The notes: generated from the sequence alone by a model not told the origin. 64,000 nucleotides of DNA from Lunularia cruciata (GCA_948567375.1 OX419760.1:19778001-19842000), one strand, 5' to 3'; numbered from the stretch's first letter, positions 45,621 through 57,723 are shown. Translations and numbers: made by a program.

Positions 45621-47570
45621 TAGGGTTTTAACACAATTCAAATCATTTTTAAAAAATACACAATTTTGCTATCCATGGTCAATTATTGACGGTTTCTCTC
45701 TAGACTTTCCAGACAAGTTGAGAAGCAAACTAACACAAGGAACTTACATGAGAACATGAGTATTCCAAATGTGTAATCCAAATGTGTCTTTCAAGCCAAG
45801 CAAATCCAAATCACATTCCCAAATTTGCTTGATGTGTCTCTAATTTGAGTTTGGTCAAACCATACCTATTTAATTTTGGTGATATCATCCACCAATTTAT
45901 GGAATTCAACCAACCAATTTTTAGAATTCAACCAACCAATTCCCTCTATTGATCTCTTCCATGTCAAGAGAGTCCAAGAATTTTGGAAATCAAGGATATC
46001 TTCCATAGTGGAATTCAAGGATATTTACTGTTCTTGGCTCTTTTATTTTTTCACCAATTGATTCATCCCCTTCTCTCTCTCTATGATACTTCCTCTTCCT
46101 TGATTCTTATGTCTTCTTCTCTTTTTTTATTCTCCTCTTCCCCAATTATTGCTTCCCTTTCCTCTTTGTGCAATTCTTTGTTCCTTGATTCTATCTGATT
46201 CTTCCTTTCTTCTCTTCTCTATGTGATTCTCTCCCTTCTCCAATTTTGATTTCTTCTTTCCTCCTTTTGCAAAATTTTCCTCCTTCCTTCTACAAAACTA
46301 TTATCATTGATTTTGAAAATCCATATACCCTTCATTTTACGTTATTCTAGCCTTTCTTAGAGAACTTCTTTAGGATTCAAAATCCACTTGGCTGAAAAGT
46401 TTCTTTTCTTCTCACTTTCTTTGATTCTACACAAAATTCTGAATTCCTCAACTCTCCGTTTGATTCAATGCAGTCTTTGAAATTCTATTTCTTCTTCTCC
46501 CCTATGTGATTGCTTTTTTGCCTCTTCTTCTCCCCTGCTAAAAATTTTAGATATCTATCTTCTTCTCCGCTCCTATAATTCTCCTAAAATATTCTTCTTC
46601 CCTTCTCTTGTATGCAATTTTGAAAGTCCCATTTTGCAATTTTGAACTTCTTCATTATACAATTCTCTCCAAGAATTTTATACTTCTCTCATCTCCTCTT
46701 GGTTCTCAAGAATTGTTGACTTTTCTCCCCTTATAGCTCATCTTCTCTTTCTATCTTGAATGGATTTTTCAATGCTCAACTCCCATGTGATTTTTCTCTA
46801 GTGAACTTTCTTTGAGAGAGAAATACTTCTATGAAAATATAACTACTAATGCACGGGAAAATCACATTTCAAAGGGAAAGTCACATTCTAAAGCTTCTAA
46901 CATAGAGAATCTAATTCTTTTTACAAAATGATTTTACTCTTCTATTCTTTACAAAATGATTCTATCAAGTGGATAATCTCTTTCTCTCATTCATCAAAAT
47001 TCTCTATTCATCAAAGGAAGAATTTAGAAATCTTTTGAATCAAAAGATTTCTAAGGTAGTACTTGATAGAAATCAGAAAGGTTTCTAAGGCAATATAATA
47101 TATGCATTCCTTGTATAAATAAACACTCACCTCAAACCCTACACTAAATTCCCTAAAAAGTGTACATCTTTTCTAATCTTTTCTAAGGGTAAACTCCTTG
47201 ACATTTTCCCATGGACTAAATCCTAGTATTCTTGGCTATGCTTTGCATGTTAGTAATTGCAATTTGTATCGTGATACATAGTTTCCAAGGACAAACTAAA
47301 TGCCTCAACAAGGGTACTATTTTTTGAGGATAAATTGCTTTATGCTTTTGCATGTTAGTAAGTGCTATTGGTATGTTAAATGGATAAAATTATTTTGCTA
47401 CCATTCATGCCCCTAAATTAATTGCTATCAAATCTCCACTCAAATTTCCACTCCATATGCATAAGTAGGTAATCTACCTATGTTCACCTCTACTTAATTT
47501 CACACTGGTAACAATAAATGCTTCTATATGAGTAGTAGCATATTTTTTATAAGCACTTTGATAAAACACA
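45621..47570. other. Spacer with long pyrimidine-rich tract
   Basis: From about 46050 to 46760 the plus strand is dominated by TTCTTCTCC/TCTCTTC words with few purine runs. Open frames there are low-complexity. No gene is recognised. Confidence 0.4.
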
Positions 47571-47579
47571 AGCATATCA

Positions 47580-47800
47580 CCACTAACACTTTGACAAATT
47601 TATGTTGAGAAAACTCATTTTTAAACCAGCAAAGCCACTTAAAAGCACAAACACATAGCAATTTCCTCCTCAAACAAGCAAAAAATGAGACTCCAACATG
47701 TAACAAGAAAAGCTTGACAAATAACAAGCAAACTTCATTGGAAAACAAGCAAATCTTGTTGGAAAACAAGAAAACTCTTTCCTAAACAAGCAAATCCATG
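47580..47800 (-). repeat. Degenerate TTTGCTTG repeat cluster 3
   Basis: AACAAGCAAA words recur six or more times on the plus strand, which is the reverse of clusters 1 and 2. A (TA)n run of about 14 bp follows at 47807-47820. The cluster abuts the 3' side of Harbinger-type copy 2. Confidence 0.5.
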
Positions 47801-47849
47801 GCATATGTATATATATATATACCTTTGAAGCCAAAAACATCATGCTTTA

Positions 47850-48720
47850 TCTATATAGGGTTTTTGTACAAAATCCACTAGGGGATTGATTAAGGGCAAG
47901 GAAAGCTTCTACAACTAAACACCTAGTTTCCTCCTTGATCCCTTGAGTGCTCTTAATACCTACTTCCATCTTGCAAGTTGCCCCACTACATACATTCATG
48001 AAGTTAATGTTGTCTAATTCATCTGTTCTTAATTCCTCCTTGGCATCTTCCCAAAGATCACATCTATTAATCAAAAAGTTGTACAATATAACACAAGTAG
48101 AAATCTAACAAAGGAGGTAGGAATTGAATTCTCTATTATTTAAATGCACCCTCAACTCCCTTAAAGAATGCAAACATGGTTTCAATATACCAATGCAATG
48201 TCATTAAGGGACCTTGCACAAGCCACACATTGATTAAAGTTCTTCCTCTCTTTAGTGTTAGCTTTTTTAAAAGAGTGGACCAAATGCTCACTTGCATATA
48301 TCTAACATTGCTTATTAAATAGTGATGATTCTCAAAGGATGAACAAGGAAGGGTCTCTAAAATTCAGCTCAAACCATATCTATGATATTTTCAAACAAAT
48401 AATATCATGAGATGATCCAAGCATTCCTATGCAATGCAACAAAGGTCATTAGCCACCCGTCACACTATTCAACAAACAAACTTCAATTGCAAACACAACA
48501 TCAAACTAATTGCAATCCAAGTCACTTTATGTGGGGAGATCATTTACCTATAGCAAAGGGAATAATCCGATGCTTGTCATCACAACCCACCTGACCATTT
48601 ATAGAGTAAGTGCTCTTTCTACTAAAATAATTTCTCCATCAATAGTAGGACTTTGTGACAAGGGAAACAAAGTCTCATCAACTAATCCTATACATATTGG
48701 AAATCCTTTCTTTCTAAACA
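47850..48720 (-). pseudogene. PIF/Harbinger-type transposase relic, copy 2
   Basis: Minus-strand pieces of a HARBI1-like DDE transposase. IGLVDETLFPLSQSPTIDGE (about 48620-48690) corresponds to the F-x-DGT catalytic region, followed by YSINGQVGCDDKHRIIPFA (about 48545-48612), HLVHSFKKANTKERKNFNQC (about 48215-48290) and the end MYNFLINRCDLWEDA (47847-48086). Frames change and stops are frequent. The motifs line up one for one with copies 1 and 3. Confidence 0.6.
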
Positions 48721-50690
48721 CGTATGACATTCTTACCCTCTCCTCAATCCCAACCATTGCACCTCCTTCCTCATAAGAGATAGAATGGCGGTGATTACTC
48801 TTTGATTAAACTTGGTGGTAGATCCTACACTTCTTCCCCATAAAGTCATTTCTCTAGCTACATAGGTTCCATTTCTATTGTAAACAAACCAATCTAGTGT
48901 TGATGCAACTTGGAGCTATACATGAATTTGATATCTTCAATCTGCCTCCTTCTTTTGAAGACATTCAATAAATTTGCTAAAGCTATGAAGGAGCCCACAT
49001 CCATCCTCACCAATAGCTTGAAAGCAAGTAGATCTAGAAAAAAAAGATATTTATATACAAATTTTATACTATGTGACATTTACATTCTCACTTTCAAATA
49101 TCTTCTTTTTATGGATAAGTCCCCATTATTTAATCAAATTGTCAATGTTATCTTCTTCCTCTTCACCCCATTCTCCCACCACATCCCACTCCAAAGATAA
49201 ATCTACCCATCAGTCCTTGTACCATTCCTCCACACTATCCTTAAACTTGGCAATGTGTGCAAGCATATGCATTTTTTCAATTCCCGTCGTAGTAGTCTCT
49301 GTGTACTAAGATGAGGCATTGAAAACCAAGGCCATTCTTAAACTAGGCATTGTCAACTACCTTCTCAAATTTAGACCCACAAGCTGATTTCAACAATGAA
49401 TTCTTCTCTCTATATTGTTTCAAATTCTACTCTATCACTCATTATCAAATTGCAATTCTCTTTGGAACCATCTACTCAATATCAAATTGCAAACTCTATT
49501 TGGAACCACCTACCACTCAAGATCAAATTTCAAACTCTCTTTGGCAAAATCTAATATGGCCTTCAGCTTCCATTTTGTGCTCGTAGGTCTAACCACTGAA
49601 CTCTTTTGGGTTGGGTCCCATGACTAAACTCAATCGAGTCCCAATTTTGAAATGGCTAAACTCAATGGCATCCAGATTTTGAATTGCATCAATCCGTGAT
49701 CCATGTTAGACAAATTCAAATTTTATTCCCTCCTCAATGCGTGACATAGGATATCCTAAAATCTATCAAAACCCCTTGAGTCATTAAGGGACCTTGAAAA
49801 GAAGATCCATTGCACGATTACAACCATTGGCTATGTCGTATAAAAATCTGATGTATCCCACTAAAATGTTCCATAAACTTTTGTTACTGAATGTTTATAA
49901 TACACAAAATGCTAACTGAAACCCTCTAGTAAACCCGTTAAAGTGGACGGGTTAGGTTTTCAACTCCCTATAAAATATGCTAGGGGTATGGATATTTCCC
50001 AAAAAACTCAAGTACCACCAACCTTGTTAGCCAAAATTCTTTAACAAAATATCCATAACAAATTTTATTGCAATTTTTGGATACCAATAACTTACAAATG
50101 AAACCCCCTAACTACATCAAATAGCAAAGAGAGTGATAGGAGAGGTGCATCAACCAAACCGGAAGGAGGAACAATTGAAACAAATCCAGCAACCACTTTA
50201 AGAGGGAAATAATTGATCTCTTGCACACCACGGTTTAAGCTAAGTGCGGGACCTTGAAAGGATAAGAATATTAGATCTCTTGCGCACCCCGGTTTGAGCT
50301 AAGTGTGGGATCCTAAAAGTAAATTGGAACGGGTAGGTAATCCGAGTGTCAACAATCTTGGATTTTCACTCTTGCCACGGTGCTCCCAGCCATTGCGAAT
50401 TTCTTTGCAAAAACCTGAAAATGCTACATTAATTGCACAGTCTCAATCAATAGAGATTACCGTATGTCAAGACCTGGTTTGTTTAATTCACATTGATTAA
50501 CACTGATCTCCTTGATAAAGCAGTGGTAGGTGGCTTTGATAGGTCATATAAAATCGAACACAAGAACTGGACGCTCGCTTACGCAATGTTAAATTTCCGC
50601 AAATTGTAAGATGATTATAATCCGTCTTCAAAATCTTTGAGAGAATAAATTTATGTCAATAAATCGTATTGAGTGAACTCACTAAGGAAA
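48721..50690. other. Spacer, mostly unrecognised
   Basis: The first few hundred bases may be more of the Harbinger relic (N-terminal side), but no motif is clear. A 59-bp tandem duplication lies at 50215-50320. Confidence 0.3.
50215..50320. repeat. Two-copy tandem duplication, period 59 bp
   Basis: GATCTCTTGCACACCACGG at 50215 and GATCTCTTGCGCACCCCGG at 50274 start two units that both run on through AGCTAAGTG and GGGA to CTTGAAAG/CCTAAAAG. Confidence 0.8.
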
Positions 50691-52083
50691 AATAACACCA
50701 AAACCAAGAATACATATATATAGCTTCCATAATTTGTATTTCAAAAATGAAAAAGTTTACAAAAATTTGATAGTTTATAATCCTCTATTAAAATTTTATT
50801 TTTAAAATAATTTAATTATTTAGATATACAAATTTTTATTAAAATTAATGAAAATTAATTTATATTTAAAATATAAAGGTTTTACCATAAAATAAAATAA
50901 ATAATTAGAGTATAAAATATAATTATATTTTGTTTCATTAAAGATATTAATATTAAATTATAAGATTACTTTCCACCTAAAATTTAAATTTAAAAAAAAA
51001 ATAAAAAAAAATAAGTAAATATTAATCATTATAGGCTAACCCATTCCTTTACACCAAGATAAAGATTCTTTTAATTATTTTTAGAAAGATTTGTTCTAGT
51101 TATACACTAAATCAAAATTTTAAAACAAGAAACTTTTTATGAAAATTAAATCATAAAATTAAAAGTTAATGACATTATTCATGATGGGCATTGAAAGCAA
51201 GCAGGGTCAGCAGGATGATCTGCTTGATTGATTTCATTACCGACGATATATTAAATGTTGAGTAACAAACAAGTCACATGTATAAGAAATACAAGAAATA
51301 AATCCTAAGATGTATTAATCAAAAAAATTATATTTTCACTTAACTTATTTTTTTTGAACTTGTGTATTGATAAAGTCCATTTTTATTTGGTCAATATGAA
51401 AAGATATAAAATTAGTAATCATACCTGTGTTTTGGGATGATCTAAACGACCCCAATAGTCTGAGTTATCAAAATGACCACAATAATCTCCAATGCAACGA
51501 AATAAGCAAAACAATTTCCAGCACTAGATAATGTTTAGTCTAACCTACACCTAGTTTGCTTTAATTTTGTCGGCTACGCTCAATCTAAACTGCAGTGTAT
51601 CTCAATTCCTCCTTGTAATCACTACGTCCCTTGCCTTAATTGCACTTTGCGGTCGTCCGTCCCATGAGTCTAGTTTACTCTTGACTTGGGTGCCTCTCTA
51701 AGTTTATTTACTTGATTACTTTAATTATCTCTCCGAAGTGCACCTTGGTTACATTCGATCTAGACGACAAGAAATCTCCCTATTTATCCCGCAGTTTACC
51801 GCCATGATATTTTGAAAACTGGCACCCCAATCTACGAGACCTCTCTAACTAAAAGATTACGGCTCTGCTTAATGCATCTCGTTGCTTTCACAACTTGTGG
51901 ACTGAATTGTCAAAATAAGTACTCTACACAGTAACCCAGTGGTTTAATTCTCGAGAGTACATCTTCCGTTGATAGTAAAGACGTTGTAGGGAGAGGTTTG
52001 TTATACTATGAGCGTTGTTGCAAATATAGGAATAACTACCATCTTTCAACAACCGTTGAATTACTCTTTATGGTTTCAATCCA
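50691..52083. other. Very AT-rich block followed by CpG-retaining block
   Basis: About 50740-51190 is extremely A+T rich with long A/T runs. From about 51430 to 52000 the sequence is more balanced and holds close to the expected number of CpG dinucleotides, unlike every repeat in the window. No open frame or known gene is recognised in either. Confidence 0.45.
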
Positions 52084-52616
52084 TTAAAACACATGATGGG
52101 GTTCCACTTTTAGGTTTGAGGGTACTATAATATCTCCGTAAAAGATTTTATAAGTGATCGATAACTTTTTTACAGCCGTCAGAAGTGGAAAACAATCAAA
52201 GTTAATGATATCCATAAAATTGCAATAAAACGTGTATGGGTATTCTAAATGGCCAGCTGTGAGGTTGTAGGTTACAGCAATAGGTAATGATACTGCTAGA
52301 AACATTAATGATGAATTGAGGGTAATAAATAATGGTGGAATTAAGATTCAAAATGAGCACGCACGTCATATTGAAATTGAAATGAACTATACTCAAAGTA
52401 CATGCGAGCAAGCATATCATCGCGGAACACCAAATCAAGCAAGTTTGGATTTTTTTCTTGGATGAATTGAGGGGGAGCGTGAGTCAAGTTGATTGAGGGG
52501 AATGTGAGAAAGTGAGAACGGGATTTCTAAATTTGGTATTGGTAGTGAGAATGCACCGTACAAGTACCCGATCTTTACCTCAACACCAAATCATGAGATG
52601 CATATGAGGTATAACG

Positions 52617-53916
52617 ATGGAGGAGATGAAGAGGAGTGATGACCTTTGGTCAAAGGAAGAGCAAGAGGAAGATTCATTGGATTTAATTTTGAGATGGTGG
52701 AATTTTTGTCAGATTTTATGTTATTTGCAACATCAAACACAATATGCTCATAGTTTAATGTTTGTTTTAGAATTCTTCAAAGAATTGGAAGAGGGTGCAT
52801 TTAGACAACTCACTAGGATAGATTTGTGCTCATTCCAAGCTTTTAAAGAGCATCATGTATTTAAGAATGCTTCATGTAAAAACCAAACACTTATATGGAT
52901 CCAGGTTGCTTTTGCTCTAGATAGATTTGGTCATCATGAGAATAGTGCATTTCTAGCTAAAGGTTTAAATATTAGGGAGATAAGTGTTGGATCAATAGTG
53001 AGATTCATTTCTGGAGTAATGAAAGCTATAATTTCTATCCTTGAGAAGGAGGTGAAATGGTCTAACAAAACTAAGAGAGTAGAATATCATCTATATTTTC
53101 TCAAATACATTGGATTAGTAGATGGAACTTTGTTTCAACTTGCACAAAAACTTGTTGTGGATAACGAAACTTATTTTAGTAGAAAACATATTATTCCATC
53201 AATAGTCAAATTGTCTATGATGATAAGCGGAAAATAATTCACTTTGTTGGTAGTAAGCTAAGCTCCAAAATCCAATATTCAATCCAATTTGTGTTTTGAG
53301 TAACCTATATGTATTAAAATGGTTGATTCTAAGGCCAATGTTAAACCATTTCTCTAAATTTTCAAATTTCAAGTATGCTAGGTTCATGCGATGACATGAC
53401 TTGTTTGAGGAGATCATCTATTTGGAATGGGTTAAACATAAGAGAGAATTTCACTTTGTTTGAGCTCTCAATATATTTAGTAGGGTTATTAAGGGATGTA
53501 GGTAGTGTGTTTACCAATGTCTCATCTAGTTCTCTTGTTCAGAATAGCACAAACCTAAGAGAAATCTAATTTTAACAAACATGTAACATGCACTTGTGTA
53601 TTAAATGAGAATTGCATAGGAGTGATAAAGGAAAGATGACATTCATTGAAGGAGATTTGGGTTTAGTTAAATGATCCTTCCCAAAATACCTATTTATTAA
53701 AGTGGATAATTGTATGTATCATTCTCCACAAAATTTTGATAAATAGGTCAGATTTATGGGTAGAGGAAGAAGCATATTTAGAGGAAGATATGAATACAAA
53801 TATTTTTGGGGTTGGGGTTGCTCCTCATAGAGAATTTAGAGAAGAAACTATGAATCAAGTTTTACATTATTATTTGGCTTTCAACCGCCAAGAAGGTGGT
53901 TTTTTGAGTCCTTAAG
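52617..53916 (+). pseudogene. PIF/Harbinger-type transposase relic, copy 3 (longest)
   Basis: Best preserved of the three. A 206-residue open frame from the ATG at 52617 contains the N-terminal helix-turn-helix-like region (RQLTRIDLCSFQAF, then QVAFALDRFGH and ISVGSIVRFISGVMKAI) and the catalytic strand GLVDGTLFQLAQK (about 53112-53150) with ETYFSRK. Beyond its stop, other frames continue with VYDDKRKIIHFV (about 53212-53247), VLNENCIGVIKERW (about 53600-53640) and a C-terminal FRE...QVLHYYLAFNRQ (about 53835-53895). The family's transposase moves DNA by cut and paste together with a Myb-like partner; no partner gene or terminal inverted repeats could be placed. It is broken after about two thirds of the N-terminal half. 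Confidence 0.7.
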
Positions 53917-53982
53917 AATAATAAAGAGTTGTGCAATTAAGTTAAATTAAAGTAAGCAACATGGGGTACTTAGGATACTCAA

Positions 53983-54060
53983 GATACTCAGTCTACTCAG
54001 GTCATAGTTTAATTTTTGTAGGATACTCAATCTACTCATGTTTTAGTTTAATTTTTGCAG
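53983..54060. repeat. Two-copy tandem duplication, period 39 bp
   Basis: GATACTCAGTCTACTCAGG...TTTTTGTAG (53983-54021) is followed by GATACTCAATCTACTCATG...TTTTTGCAG (54022-54060). Further down, GAGTTATTTCATGTTCAATG-like words recur three times up to 54270. Confidence 0.75.
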
Positions 54061-54276
54061 AGTTATTTAATGAAAAATGACCTAGTAATCACCATGAAAC
54101 TGACCTTAGTGAATAAATTATGGGGCAGATTTATGTCATATTCAGTGGCCTTAGTGAGTGAATAGTGTATTCAGTTCACTACTCATTCAGAGTTGAGTTT
54201 TTGGCAGAGTTATTTCATGTTTAGTCTCTCTGGTAGATAAATTTTGTAGAGTTATTTCATGTTCAATGACCCTAGT

Positions 54277-54629
54277 TGTAAAAGACTGTGACCAAGGAGA
54301 GAAATAGGAGAATGGAAGCTCACACTGGGACACTTGAATGAGGGAAAAATCTGAATACCTAGCATGAGCTTTGGCTCTTGTATTTATAGGGATCATACAA
54401 GGCTCTTGAGAAGCTTCTCAAGAAGCTTCCTTCTAGAAGTCACTTACTTGGCATGCAAGCTAAGCTAGTTGGAACTTTCTAGAAGCTACTTACTTGAGGT
54501 GCAAGATAAGCTAGCCGAGAAGCTTCCCAAGAAGCTTCCTAGATACTTTTGGAATATTCTAGACTAATTTGTCGTATTTGCTACTATGTTAGCCCTACTA
54601 ACTTTGTCGCTAAACACCATATTGTTACA
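54277..54629 (-). repeat. Solo LTR of the A/C family
   Basis: A 353-bp LTR in minus orientation, TG...CA, flanked by the exact 5-bp duplication CTAGT (54272-54276 and 54630-54634), as left by recombination between the two LTRs of an inserted element. It contains a GAAnnTTCnnGAA array at 54472-54484 and a TATA-like stretch near 54390. Confidence 0.92.
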
Positions 54630-54634
54630 CTAGT

Positions 54635-55480
54635 GACCACCCTGAAAGTGACCTTAGTGTGAGTGAAATATGGGGCAGATTTATATCATGTTAGTGCCAA
54701 AAGTGAAAGTAACCTCAGGGAGTTAAATTGTGGGATTTGATATGATGTTGTTGGTGCTTTATAAGTTATATAAACTTTGGTATAAGTTTGGTACAAGTGT
54801 GATGAAGTCTTGCACAAAGATTGGTACAAGTCATGAACGGTGTATTCTACCTACCATTTCTATGTGAAGTACATGAAATACATTGCTTTATATTAAGTGT
54901 ATATGTTTGATTTAAATGGATGACTATTTCTATTTATTTAATGAACTAGTGAGAACTCTATAGAACATTAAAATTTGAATTTGAGAGGTTGTGGCTTGAT
55001 TTCTTGTCCAAAGAGTTATAATCTTGTTTGGAGCCATTTTTATGTAAGACAAATATAGTTTTATTTGATTATTAAAAGGGATATAAGGAGGGACAAAGGA
55101 GAAGGAAGTAACAAAAGGAGTTTTGAGGGTAAGAATTGGGAGCTACCAAGGGGAAGCTTAGGAAGAGAACTCAAATAGCAAAAGCATAAGCATGAGAGAT
55201 AGAACTTCAGAGCCTTGGGAGAATTAGAAACCCCATAAGAAACCTTATTATTTGAAACAAGCCTTCTCCTAGAAGAGCTTGAGAGTTTAGAGTTAGAGCA
55301 TTGCAAGAGTTAAAAAACCCAAAAAATTAGGTGTTTGAAACCCAATTTTTTTTTTTAACTCTAAAACTTGCTTCTTCTTTGAAATGACCTAGGGCAGTTT
55401 AGAAGCAAGGAAGTTTAGAGAGTATTGGGAGTTTTTTTGAAAGGAAGGAGAAAGAAGGAAGTATTTTTACCATCTTGAAC
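54635..55480. other. Spacer without recognised genes
   Basis: Continuation of the sequence entered by the solo LTR. AT-rich; a run of ten T lies near 55350. Confidence 0.3.
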
Positions 55481-55488
55481 ATTTCTAT

Positions 55489-55701
55489 ATGGAAATGGCA
55501 AATTATTTGAGGGTTACTGAGGAAGATGCCACAGAAAACACTCAAGAGGGCACATCTATGATCTATTTTTATATTCTGAAAGATTGCATGACTTTCATAG
55601 CATGGAGATGGCTAGACAAGGACAAACTTCAAAAATTTATGAGTCAAATTAGGGAAACAAACCTTGATGCATTCAGCTTGGAAATTGCTATTGGCCTTTA
55701 G
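55489..55701 (+). other. Small unrecognised open frame
   Basis: 70 residues, MEMANYLRVTEEDATENTQ onward, with mixed composition (acidic start, then hydrophobic). It is not low-complexity, so it may be part of an old coding sequence, but no relative is known to me and no neighbouring exon is visible. Confidence 0.3.
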
Positions 55702-56330
55702 TATAGATGGCCCCATGAAAAACATCTAATATCTGATATATGATAATGCACATTAGTTCTATGGTTTTGCCTTGTTTGGGAAAATTGGTTAGCTCTTGCA
55801 AATTTTTTGCCTCAATAAGAATTTCTTCCACCAGCTTGTCCTTACCAAGTTCTTGGATTGGTAACTTGATGGGTTCTTTAGGCATGTCCTACTTTAAAGT
55901 CCTCATTTCATCCATGTCCAAGAAGTAGCTAGATCTCTAACCGGATCTACTTCTAGTTCCTCACATTCCACTTCTACTTCTTCTTCTTCCTCTTCTTCCA
56001 AATTAGGTCCTCTTCTTCCAAAGGCTTCTCTCCTTCTAAACCTTCAAATTTTTGGATAGGGTCTTTGTTTTCCTCCTTGTCCTAATCTTCTATTGCTTTT
56101 ATACTCTTTCTTTGTTCATGTGGTGGTGTCTTCTATTCTAGAGGATTTATCCCAAACTTCATCATCTTATCCTTCTTTATGGGCCATAAAAAATTCCCCA
56201 TATGTAGATATTTTGCATTGGGTTCTTGTATGAGCTGCATTTGATTTTCATCTTTGGGATTAGTTTGGAAAGAAGCCAAAGATACCTTGTGTTCTTACAA
56301 TTGCATTTTTTCTTCATTGGTTAATAACAC
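55688..56330 (-). other. Unrecognised Lys/Glu-rich coding-like stretch
   Basis: On the minus strand an open piece at 55688-55885 (MPKEPIKLPIQELGKDKL) follows, in a broken frame, a stretch that reads NEEKMQL, NAKYLHMGNFLWPIKKDKM and an acidic run. It converges on the small plus-strand frame at 55489. Stops are present. No domain is recognised; it could be a fragment of an old element's protein. Confidence 0.3.
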
Positions 56331-56765
56331 TTTCCATTGTAAAAATGTACTACAAATGGCATGAGGTAGTGTGATCTTGGATTTTCAAGGGCATTGTAGT
56401 TTTTCTAGCTAGCGGTGTGAAAGATGTATCTCCAATCTAGTATCTTGGCCCTTCAAAATATTGCATATTTTCTAGATATGGATGTGAAGATGTATCTTCA
56501 ATTGATGTTGCTCCCCAAAAACATGGGTTCAAAGAAGGTATGTGATGGACAAGTAGGCAATACATTGAGGTCAAAATATTTTCATGAGCAATAGCATAAT
56601 CTCATGTTGGCTAGATTCTTGTAGTCAACTGTAAGCCAACTATTTTCTAGTGCCTCTTATGATGAATGCCTTGAGTAAACCTCTTTGCATTGTTTAGAAG
56701 TGTAGATCAAGACACAAAAGTGTAACCTTGTGCTTTTCTAGCATTGTCTCCTAACACTCTCCTCA
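56331..56765. other. Left flank of element E, nothing recognised
   Basis: A short near-repeat (GTGAAAGATGTATCTCCAAT and GTGAAGATGTATCTTCAAT, about 85 bp apart) near 56420-56510; otherwise nothing is recognised. Confidence 0.3.
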
Positions 56766-57119
56766 TGTTAGGTTTTACTCTTATGCCTTGGGGTTACATT
56801 ATAAGCTACTTAGCCTAACCCTTGTTAGGAGTAACTCAGGGTAGGCACAACACCCACCCAATATATGCCTTGGGGTATATCAGGTGAGGGTTGATCATTC
56901 ATTAGTTCATGGTTAGAGTGGACTTGGAGAGTGTGGGAGCTCTTGCTTTGTATGCATGGATATAGTAGTGAGCCTTGAGCATTAGTAAAGACTTCTAGAG
57001 CATTCCCTTGGATGTAGCCTCACATTAAGGTGAACCATGCACATCTATGTAATGTGTGATTTTGCTGGTTGTATACATTGTGTGTTTGCATGTCATCATA
57101 ACTCTCATTTATTTCAACA
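56766..57119 (+). repeat. Element E 5' LTR
   Basis: TGTTAG...TTCAACA, 354 bp. It contains an inverted pair around 56790-56830 (GGGTTACATTATAAGC and TTAGCCTAACCC). Confidence 0.88.
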
Positions 57120-57319
57120 AATGGTATCAGAGCAGGGAGTGTGAAGCTCATCACACAATCCAGAGCATTTTGATCAAGAAGCCTCCTAGGTTGTAAACTC
57201 AACTTGATGAAAGAAAGTCTCCCCTTCCCTTGCCCGGTGATGCGACATCGAGCTCCCTTGCTTCTCCTACCATAGGAGAGAAATCATTACAATATTACAA
57301 TAGATTTTAGGAGGACTGT

Positions 57320-57723
57320 ATCCTTTTTCTTTTTAATGATTGTGAGACTGACAATGGAGTTTGAGATAATGTTGTTAGTGCCATTGCTTGCATGATTAAA
57401 GCAAATCTTTGAGTTAGGTTTTATCTGCACTTGTAGGGGTTCTACCGCTTAAGGAAGACATCAAAGAATCTGAAATTGTGTATGGTTCTATTTGTGGGCT
57501 CATTACAATTCTTATCCAAATATTCTCCAATTCATACCACAGCTTGTGCAAGTATATGCATAGACCGTGGCTTTCTGAAGAAGTGAAACCAAAAGTTAAG
57601 AGATTGATAGGTCAAGTTGTAAATCAATTGTGGTTAGTGAATAGAGGGCAGATGCAAAGTCTGCTCAGTGCTCTTCCACCAAAAGAGGTGAGCAGACTGA
57701 GGGCTATCATGGGCAAGTACTAA
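57320..57723 (+). pseudogene. Importin-beta/karyopherin-like fragment inside element E leader
   Basis: Between the primer site and gag of element E the plus strand reads, in two frames, DNVVSAIACMIKAN (about 57367-57408), VLPLKEDIKESEIVYG (about 57439-57486), then an open run from 57478 with SEEVKPKVKRLIGQVV and GQMQSLLSALPP, ending at 57723. Importin-4-type karyopherins have this series of HEAT-repeat motifs in this order at their C-terminus (DNAxGAVxRMI, LPLKEDxEExxxVY, PEVKxxVGxxF, GxQMQPLLSxLPP), from memory of plant proteins. Importins carry cargo into the nucleus. This piece has no introns in about 400 bp and a frameshift, so it looks like captured or retroposed cDNA. The host gene itself is not in the window. 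Confidence 0.55.

Noticed and set aside
46050-46260. Leucine/serine-rich open frames in the pyrimidine tract
   Set aside because: Low-complexity CTT/TCT sequence gives such frames by chance.
55975-56050. CTTCTTCC microsatellite
   Set aside because: Short and imperfect; it is the complement of a Glu/Lys-rich coding-like stretch.
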